A stretch of DNA of 27,266 bases, taken from NCBI GenBank assembly GCA_947630195.1, contig CANRGQ010000010.1, forward strand, positions 1 through 27,266, given 5' to 3'. The notes beneath the pieces are model-generated. The model did not search any database. It was not told the DNA's origin and was given only the letters and a program-made list of their open reading frames with translations. This document shows, piece by piece, positions 22,074 through 27,266 of this stretch. How positions within the stretch are numbered: the first letter of the stretch is position 1; each line of letters starts with the position of its first letter. A program made the translations under genes and the position numbers. The stretch is from an uncultured Bacilli bacterium (GTDB lineage: Bacteria; Bacillota_I; Bacilli_A; RF39; UBA660).

Positions 22074-22856
22074 ATGGAAAACGCTGAAGAAACACGTTAC
22101 AATTTCAAAGGTTTGTTTAAATATATTTCCACAGTAGTAAGTTGGACTGTTTTTATCTTACTAATTGTTGTGGGAATTTTATTAGTGTACTATTATATTT
22201 CCGTTAGATTATATGCTACCCATGGGGAAATGTTTGAACCTAAATTTTCCGTTTATACGGTCGTATCAGAAAGTATGGAACCTACCATTGATAAATATGA
22301 TGTTATTATTAATACCAAGATAAATAGTATCGATGATGTTAAAGTAAATGATGTTATTACTTATATTTCAACATGGCAAGTTAATTATGGAATGACGGTT
22401 ACGCATCGTGTTGTTGATATGAAAACACTTGATGATGGCTCTAAATGTTTGGTAACAAGAGGAGATAATAATACCTCAGAAGATGCGGTATGTGTTAAGA
22501 AAAGTAATGTCGTTGGGGTAGTTAAAGCAGTTATTCCGAAACTTGGTAAATTACAATTCTTCTTATCAAGTAGTCTTGGATGGTTATTAATTGTATTAAT
22601 TCCAGCTCTATATATTATTGTTAAAGATATCTTAAAAATATTTAATTTATCTAAAGATATTAAAAAGGAAGAACAAGAAGAAATCGAAGAAAAAAAGATT
22701 GATAAAGAAGTTGAAGATAACTCTAAAACTGAAGAAATTAAGCAAGAAATAGATGAAAGAGTTGAAAAAATTAAAAATGATGGAAAGAGCAATAATAAAT
22801 ATTTAGATAATGCTTATAAAGATTTAAAGAAAGTAAAGAATAATCGAAATAATTAA
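22074..22856 (+). CDS. sipW: Signal peptidase I, SipW/ER-type
   Basis: Membrane serine peptidase that cleaves signal peptides on the outer face. First helix at residues 20-43; catalytic Ser67 in VVSESMEPTI; His111 in TVTHRVV replaces the Lys of ordinary bacterial enzymes; Asp131 in RGDNNTSED. Ser-His-Asp is the archaeal/ER-type arrangement, which in Bacillota is SipW. Second helix about 160-188, then an unusual charged coiled-coil tail of about 70 residues (KEEQEEIEEKKIDKEVEDN) on the cytoplasmic side. In B. subtilis SipW processes biofilm matrix proteins TasA and TapA; here the THA|YYNY-type products of cassettes A and B are candidate substrates by proximity. ATG 22074 follows AAGGGGAAAA. 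Confidence 0.88.
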   Translation: MENAEETRYNFKGLFKYISTVVSWTVFILLIVVGILLVYYYISVRLYATHGEMFEPKFSVYTVVSESMEPTIDKYDVIINTKINSIDDVKVNDVITYISTWQVNYGMTVTHRVVDMKTLDDGSKCLVTRGDNNTSEDAVCVKKSNVVGVVKAVIPKLGKLQFFLSSSLGWLLIVLIPALYIIVKDILKIFNLSKDIKKEEQEEIEEKKIDKEVEDNSKTEEIKQEIDERVEKIKNDGKSNNKYLDNAYKDLKKVKNNRNN

Positions 22857-22869
22857 TCTTTACTTTTTT
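22830..22869 (+). terminator. Probable terminator of the signal peptidase gene
   Basis: AAAGTAAAG (22830-22838, inside the last codons) pairs with CTTTACTTT (22858-22866) followed by T; a loop of about 19 nt is long for the class. Confidence 0.5.
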
Positions 22870-22911
22870 CTTTAAATGCTATAAAATACTAATTATGAAG
22901 GAAGTGTTTTT

Positions 22912-23451
22912 ATGGAATTAAAAGGAAGTCAAACTGAAAAGAATTTAATGGCCGCATTTGCTGGAGAAAGCCAAGCAAGAAATAAATATACTTATTATGC
23001 TAGTAAAGCAAGAAAAGAAGGTTATGAACAAATAGCAGCCATTTTTGAAGAAACTGCGAATAATGAAAAGGAACATGCAAAGATTTGGTTTAAAGAATTA
23101 CATGATGGCGATGTTCCTGATACACATACTAACTTAGAAGATGCCGCTAGTGGCGAAAATTACGAATGGACTGATATGTATAAAGAATTTGCGGAAACTG
23201 CCAAAGAAGAAGGTTTTACGAGACTTGCCACTTTATTTGAAATGGTTGGGGCTATCGAAAAAGAACATGAAGAAAGATATCGTAAATTAATTAGTAATTT
23301 AGATGATGGATTAGTATTCTCATCTGAAGGAGATACTATTTGGGTATGTCGTAATTGTGGACATGTTGTTATTGGGAAGAAAGCTCCCGAAGTATGTCCT
23401 GTATGTAAACATGCTAAAAGTTATTTTGAAAGAAAAGCTGAAAATTATTAA
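22912..23451 (+). CDS. rbr: Rubrerythrin
   Basis: Diiron peroxidase that protects anaerobes by reducing hydrogen peroxide. The N-terminal ferritin-like four-helix domain carries the iron ligand motifs AFAGESQARNKY, EETANNEKEHAK, AKEEGF and EMVGAIEKEHEERY. The C-terminal rubredoxin domain has WVCRNCGH and EVCPVCKHAKSYF, four Cys for one iron. 179 aa is typical. ATG 22912 follows AAGGAAGTG. Own transcript; no oxidative-stress operator recognised. It suggests an anaerobic or microaerophilic host. Confidence 0.96.
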   Translation: MELKGSQTEKNLMAAFAGESQARNKYTYYASKARKEGYEQIAAIFEETANNEKEHAKIWFKELHDGDVPDTHTNLEDAASGENYEWTDMYKEFAETAKEEGFTRLATLFEMVGAIEKEHEERYRKLISNLDDGLVFSSEGDTIWVCRNCGHVVIGKKAPEVCPVCKHAKSYFERKAENY

Positions 23452-23474
23452 GAGTATTTGTTAGGATTTAATTA

Positions 23475-23677
23475 AAGTAGGTTATTTGAAACTAGTTTAG
23501 AGAATAAATATATAAGGTGGAAATATTTATAGTACTAAAATAACTGAATTTCAAATTAAGGAGCAAATAATGGGTTATTCACAATACGAATAAAAGAGTA
23601 TGATTAAGTTCATAAATAAAGGTGGTACCGCGGAATTACTTTCGTCCTTTAGCCTTATTTATGAACTTTTATTTTTG
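23475..23677 (+). promoter_or_regulatory. T-box leader, probably tRNA-Phe responsive
   Basis: Contains the T-box AAGGTGGTACCGCGG (23619-23633). Antiterminator: AAAGG and GCG pair with CGT and CCTTT up to 23650, with UGGUACC as the bulge that binds the tRNA end. Competing terminator: AAGTTCATAAATAA (23606-23619) with TTATTTATGAACTT (23655-23668) then a T-rich tract; the two structures share the AAAGG segment. A TTC triplet at 23550-23552 is the candidate Phe specifier, which fits pheST in the operon. The 5' boundary is approximate. Confidence 0.88.
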
Positions 23678-23690
23678 AAGGAGGTTCAAG

Positions 23691-24587
23691 ATGGAAGAGG
23701 TTTATAGTTATTTAATAGAATTTGGTTTTGCAAAAGAAGAAGTAGATGAAATTTTTAACAATTATTCAATTAGTGCTTTTGTACCAACTACATTATTAAA
23801 ACATATTAAAAATATTAGCGATTATTTATTAGAATTAGGTTATACCAAATTACAAATTATAAAAATAGCCATAAATTCTCCAACATTGTATAGTTTTAGT
23901 GTAGAAAACATAAAACAAAAGATAGAATATTTAATCTCTTTAGGTTATACTAAAGAACGAGTAATTAAAATGACAGTATCAGTACCAGCAATTTTTAATT
24001 ATAATATTAAAACGTTAGAAAAAAGACTTGAAGATTTAACAAATTTAGGATACACCAAGAAACAAGTAATAAAAATAATAGCCTCAGTACCATCAGTATG
24101 GGCTTATAATATTGAATTCTTAAGTCAAAAATTAGAATTTCTAATATCTTTAGGTTATCAAAAAGAAGAGGTAATAAAAATGACTGTTGTTATGCCAACA
24201 ATATTGTCTCTTAGTATAGAAAATATCAAGCAAAAGATGGAAGATATAATGTCTTTAGGATATACAAAAGAGCAAACTTTAAAAATGATGTTAGAATTAC
24301 CGGCCTTATTTGGCCTTAGTTTTGAAAATATATCTAATAAGATAAATTATTATCGCGAAATTGGCTTTGAATTTTATGTAACGAAATATCCTAAAAATCT
24401 TATGCAAAGTTTAGAATTATCCTATGCTAGATATAATTATTTTAAGAAAAATAATATTAAAATAGAGAGTTTTAAAAATTTGTTTTATGATGAAATACGT
24501 TTTAAAAACAAATATGGAGTTTCTAAAAAAGAATTACTCTTAATGTATCCTTATAAAAATGAGGAGGAAATAAAAGATGTTAGATAA
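23691..24587 (+). CDS. mTERF-like helical repeat protein, 298 aa
   Basis: AAGGAGG precedes ATG 23691; first gene after the T-box. Residues about 44-225 are five tandem repeats of about 36 residues with the pattern LGYTKxQVIKxxxxxPxxxxxxxENIKQKxExL, the MTERF motif (helix pair with a conserved Pro and a following Leu-rich helix). MTERF proteins form superhelices that bind nucleic acid and are best known from mitochondria and plastids. No signal or membrane segment. Role unknown; its place ahead of pheST in a tRNA-sensing operon suggests, but does not show, a link to translation or RNA. The last bases overlap the next gene by 11 nt. Confidence 0.82.
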   Translation: MEEVYSYLIEFGFAKEEVDEIFNNYSISAFVPTTLLKHIKNISDYLLELGYTKLQIIKIAINSPTLYSFSVENIKQKIEYLISLGYTKERVIKMTVSVPAIFNYNIKTLEKRLEDLTNLGYTKKQVIKIIASVPSVWAYNIEFLSQKLEFLISLGYQKEEVIKMTVVMPTILSLSIENIKQKMEDIMSLGYTKEQTLKMMLELPALFGLSFENISNKINYYREIGFEFYVTKYPKNLMQSLELSYARYNYFKKNNIKIESFKNLFYDEIRFKNKYGVSKKELLLMYPYKNEEEIKDVR

Positions 24588-24957
24588 ATTAATAGAGTTA
24601 GGTATAAGAGAAATAGATATAAATAATATTAAAGAGTTTATAAATGATGATAATATAGAAGATTTTAATAAAATAATAGAATTATTAAAAAGTCTTAATT
24701 GTCATGATTATATATTAAGAAATATTATAGTAGGTAATCCTTTTATTTTAGAAAGAGATTATGACTCTATAAAAGGTCTTATAGATTATATGCAAAGTAA
24801 GGGATTTAAAAGTTTAAATTTATTGTTTGATAGTTATCCTTTATTTTTAAATAAAGATAAATTTGAAATAGAAGAATATCTAATTAATCATCAAGATAAA
24901 GAAATGGAAGATATTATTGATGAATTAGAAAGTAATCCTACTTTAATTGAGGAATAA
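24577..24957 (+). CDS. Small mTERF-like protein, 126 aa
   Basis: ATG 24577 sits within the previous gene behind GAGGAAATAAAAG, so translation is coupled. The sequence has two or three degenerate copies of the same helical repeat (LLKSLNCHDYILRNIIVGNP, IDYMQSKGFKSLNLLFDSYP, where the P and preceding helix match the neighbour). An acidic C-terminus follows. Could be a subunit or partner of the larger protein, or a split-off part of it. Confidence 0.7.
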   Translation: MLDKLIELGIREIDINNIKEFINDDNIEDFNKIIELLKSLNCHDYILRNIIVGNPFILERDYDSIKGLIDYMQSKGFKSLNLLFDSYPLFLNKDKFEIEEYLINHQDKEMEDIIDELESNPTLIEE

Positions 24958-24975
24958 ATAGAAAGGAATGATTAT

Positions 24976-26025
24976 ATGCATAATGAAAAGATTAAAGAAA
25001 TAGAAAGTGAACTAAAAAGTATATTTGAAGGAAGTATTGATCAAAAAAGATTAGAAGAACTTAAAGTAGAATATATGGGTAAGAATGGTAAAATTACTGT
25101 TTTAAATAGTTTGATTAAAGATGTTCCTAATGAAGAGAAAAAAGAATTTGGGATGAAAGTAAACGAACTTAAAAACACTTTTAATACGAAATATGAAGAA
25201 ATAAAAGAAAGATTAGAAGAAGAATTAATTAATGAAAAGTTAGAAAGTGAAGCTATTGATGTAACTTTGCCTGGCACAAATATTTTAAGTGGAAGTGCGC
25301 ACCCAATCGAAAGAATTATTGAAAGTTTAGAAAATCTTTTAATGAGTATGGGTTATGACGTTGTTGAAGGACCCGAAGTAGAAAAAGATTTATATAACTT
25401 TGAGTTATTAAATTTACCTAAAGGACATCCGGCGAGAGATGCCCAAGATACCTTTTATATTAAGGGTGATGAGTATTTACTTCGGAGTCAAACAAGTCCT
25501 GTGCAAGTAAGAGAAATGTTAAAAGGGGAAGGCAAAGAGCCCATTAGAATTATTTGCCCTGGTAAAACTTATAGAAGAGATGAAGATGATGCGACACATT
25601 CTCATGAATTTACCCAAATGGAGGGACTATTAGTCGATAAAAATATAACCTTAGGAGATTTAAAAGGAACTTTTGAAGAAATAGCCAAAATGTTATTTGG
25701 AAAAGGCAGAAGTACCAGATTTAGACCTTCTTATTATCCATTTACAGAACCAAGTGTGGAAATGGATATCAGTTGTTTTAACTGTAATGGTAAAGGTTGC
25801 AACATTTGTAAGGGTACAGGTTGGATTACGGTTGGAGGAGCTGGAATGGTTAATCCCATAGTTTTAAGAAATTGTGGCTATGATCCCGATAAATGGAATG
25901 GTTTCGCCTTTGGTTTTGGAATTGAAAGACTTGCTATGCTTAAGTATGGCGTTGAAGATATAAGAGTATTCTATATGAATCATGATGTGAGAATGCTTAA
26001 AGAATTTGATAGAAGGGAGTATTAA
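24976..26025 (+). CDS. pheS: Phenylalanine-tRNA ligase alpha subunit
   Basis: Catalytic subunit of the (alpha-beta)2 class II synthetase charging tRNA-Phe. N-terminal coiled coil (residues about 1-85) for tRNA contact; motif 1 region SAHPIERIIESLENLLMSMG; motif 2 area KTYRRDEDDATHSHEFTQMEGL; motif 3 GFAFGFGIERLAMLKYGV. A Cys4-like insertion (CFNCNGKGCNICKGTGW, about residues 262-278) is typical of many Bacillota PheS and likely binds zinc. 349 aa is normal. AGAAAGGAATG lies before ATG 24976. Part of the T-box controlled operon. Confidence 0.97.
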   Translation: MHNEKIKEIESELKSIFEGSIDQKRLEELKVEYMGKNGKITVLNSLIKDVPNEEKKEFGMKVNELKNTFNTKYEEIKERLEEELINEKLESEAIDVTLPGTNILSGSAHPIERIIESLENLLMSMGYDVVEGPEVEKDLYNFELLNLPKGHPARDAQDTFYIKGDEYLLRSQTSPVQVREMLKGEGKEPIRIICPGKTYRRDEDDATHSHEFTQMEGLLVDKNITLGDLKGTFEEIAKMLFGKGRSTRFRPSYYPFTEPSVEMDISCFNCNGKGCNICKGTGWITVGGAGMVNPIVLRNCGYDPDKWNGFAFGFGIERLAMLKYGVEDIRVFYMNHDVRMLKEFDRREY

Positions 26026-26026
26026 A

Positions 26027-27266
26027 ATGGCAATTAGTTTAAATTGGGTTAATGATTATGTCGACATTAAAAATGAAGATAAAAAAACTTTAGCACAAAA
26101 GATTACGGATGCCGGGATTAATGTGGAAAAAGTAATCAGTAATAATATTAATAATTTAGTTATTGGCCAAATTGAAAAAGTAGAAATGCATCCTGATAGT
26201 GACCATTTACATGTATGCCTAGTTAATGTTGGGGATAAGACTTTGCAAATTGTGTGTGGAGCTTCTAATGTAAGAGAGGGCCTTAAAGTAATTGTGGCCC
26301 TAGAAGGAGCCGTACTTCCTGGTGATTTTACGATTAAGAAAAGTAAAATTAGAGGAGTTGAATCTAATGGCATGATTTGTGCTTTATTTGAACTTGGTTT
26401 AGAAGAAAAAACTGATGAAACTTATGCGAAAGGAATTACCGAACTTCCTAGTGATGCTCCCGTTGGGGAAGACCCTTTAGAATATTTAGGATATAATGAT
26501 ACTTTATATGAACTTGATTTAAATCCTAATCGGACAGATTGTAATAATCATTTACCATTTGCTTATGAAGTAGCAGCAGCTTTGAATAAAAAAGTTAGTA
26601 TGCCCGATGTTAGTTTTAAAGAGTTAGATGAAGATGTTAATAACTATGTATCTTTAGATGTTAAAACGGATAATGTTTCTATGTATAACTTAATGGTGGC
26701 TAAAGATGTGGTTATTAAGGAAAGCCCTAACTTTATTAAAAGAAGACTAGAAGCGGCAGGAGTAAGAAGTATTAATAATGTGGTTGATATTTCCAATTAT
26801 GTAATGCTCGAGTATGGGCAACCACTTCACTTTTTTGATAAAGATGTTGTGGGTGATAAAATAGTGGTTAGAATGGCTCACGACAAAGAAATTATTAAAA
26901 CTTTAGATGGTGTTGATCGTGAGTTAACTACCGAAGACATTGTTATATCTGACGGCGATACACCTTTATGTGTGGCTGGGGTTATGGGTGGTCTTAACAG
27001 TGGGATTACCGATAGTACTAAAAACATTTTAATTGAGTCCGCCATATTCAATCCTTATAATATTAGATATACTTCAATTAGATTAGGTCTTCGTAGTGAA
27101 GCTAGTTTAAGACTTGAAAAGCCACTTAGTTATGAATATAGTTTGAAGGCTATTAAAAGAGCTTGTCATTTATTAGAAAAATATGCTGATGCTAAAATAG
27201 TTAAAGGTATATTAACTTATGATAAAATAGATAAAACTCCAAAGATAATTAATGTTACTTTAGAAG
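26027..27266 (+). CDS. pheT: Phenylalanine-tRNA ligase beta subunit, 3' end outside window
   Basis: Starts one base after the pheS stop, with AAGGGAG inside the end of pheS as its ribosome-binding site. The frame is open to the window edge (413 codons). Seen: N-terminal MAISLNWVNDYVD, the OB-fold tRNA-binding domain at about residues 41-150 (VEMHPDSDHLHVC, VCGASNVREG, KIRGVESNGMIC), then the B3/B4 editing domain (RRLEAAGVRSINNVVDISNY, EYGQPLHFFD, IVISDGDTPLCVAGVMGG). The B5 and the C-terminal anticodon-binding-like parts lie beyond the edge; full length in the family is about 800 aa. Confidence 0.97.
   Translation, partial: MAISLNWVNDYVDIKNEDKKTLAQKITDAGINVEKVISNNINNLVIGQIEKVEMHPDSDHLHVCLVNVGDKTLQIVCGASNVREGLKVIVALEGAVLPGDFTIKKSKIRGVESNGMICALFELGLEEKTDETYAKGITELPSDAPVGEDPLEYLGYNDTLYELDLNPNRTDCNNHLPFAYEVAAALNKKVSMPDVSFKELDEDVNNYVSLDVKTDNVSMYNLMVAKDVVIKESPNFIKRRLEAAGVRSINNVVDISNYVMLEYGQPLHFFDKDVVGDKIVVRMAHDKEIIKTLDGVDRELTTEDIVISDGDTPLCVAGVMGGLNSGITDSTKNILIESAIFNPYNIRYTSIRLGLRSEASLRLEKPLSYEYSLKAIKRACHLLEKYADAKIVKGILTYDKIDKTPKIINVTLE

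Overview
This is an AT-rich (roughly 30% G+C by eye) window from a Gram-positive-type bacterium. It uses the standard bacterial code: recX ends in TGA. Spacing of strong AGGAGG/GGTGG ribosome-binding sites, lipoprotein PrsA, RecX, NrnA, a T-box leader and YjcZ-like mini-proteins point to Bacillota, Bacilli side. An uncultured gut lineage (RF39/Erysipelotrichia-like) is my guess, not shown by the sequence.

Layout. 1-4236 is a forward housekeeping run: ackA (5' end outside the window), a DHH phosphoesterase (nrnA-like), recX, a hypothetical gene and a metallophosphoesterase. It meets prsA on the other strand at a bidirectional terminator. 5433-5663 holds two mini membrane proteins. 5685-6188 holds two small Xre-type regulators on the minus strand. 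6238-8279 is cassette A, two membrane-anchored surface genes behind a consensus promoter flanked by operator-like repeats. 8369-8816 is an intergenic region with a type I toxin-antitoxin-like unit plus a second, toxin-less antisense unit. 8904-11961 carries a three-fold repeated hypothetical module in two genes. 11986-13565 is HIT plus CapA (minus). 13698-14665 is a small hypothetical gene converging with an AlkD-like gene. 14851-18480 is a giant surface protein (carbohydrate-binding, transglutaminase-like and discoidin-like parts). 18481-19004 holds a third antisense unit and a putative hairpin sRNA. 19005-21101 is cassette B, the paralogue of cassette A. 21275-22856 is a membrane protein plus a SipW-type signal peptidase. 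Then rubrerythrin, a Phe-type T-box leader, two mTERF-like repeat proteins, pheS and the 5' part of pheT.

Most interesting reading. Cassettes A and B look like a surface-variation system with three layers. (1) The second gene of each cassette ends in a short, GC-rich, codon-atypical segment that differs strongly between the copies but sits between conserved flanks. It ends in a shared GTTCGYCCAGTCTTCTA tract, with a GAAA-loop hairpin about 100 bases further on. This is the appearance of a diversity-generating-retroelement (DGR) variable region. No reverse transcriptase or template repeat is in the window. (2) The first gene of cassette B is interrupted by a nine-G tract. Removing one G restores a single 280-codon frame, so it looks like an ON/OFF phase-variable gene, OFF here. 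(3) Cassette A has a TTGACA-N17-TATAAT promoter with a TATG-N3-CATA operator-like palindrome in its spacer, beside a divergent Xre regulator. The SipW-like peptidase next to cassette B may process the first gene product of each cassette (THA|YYNY / THA|FYNY signal ends).

A second notable theme is a family of three convergent antisense-RNA units (8544-8638, 8685-8777, 18601-18695). They share architecture and compensatory base changes, but only the first keeps a toxin ORF.
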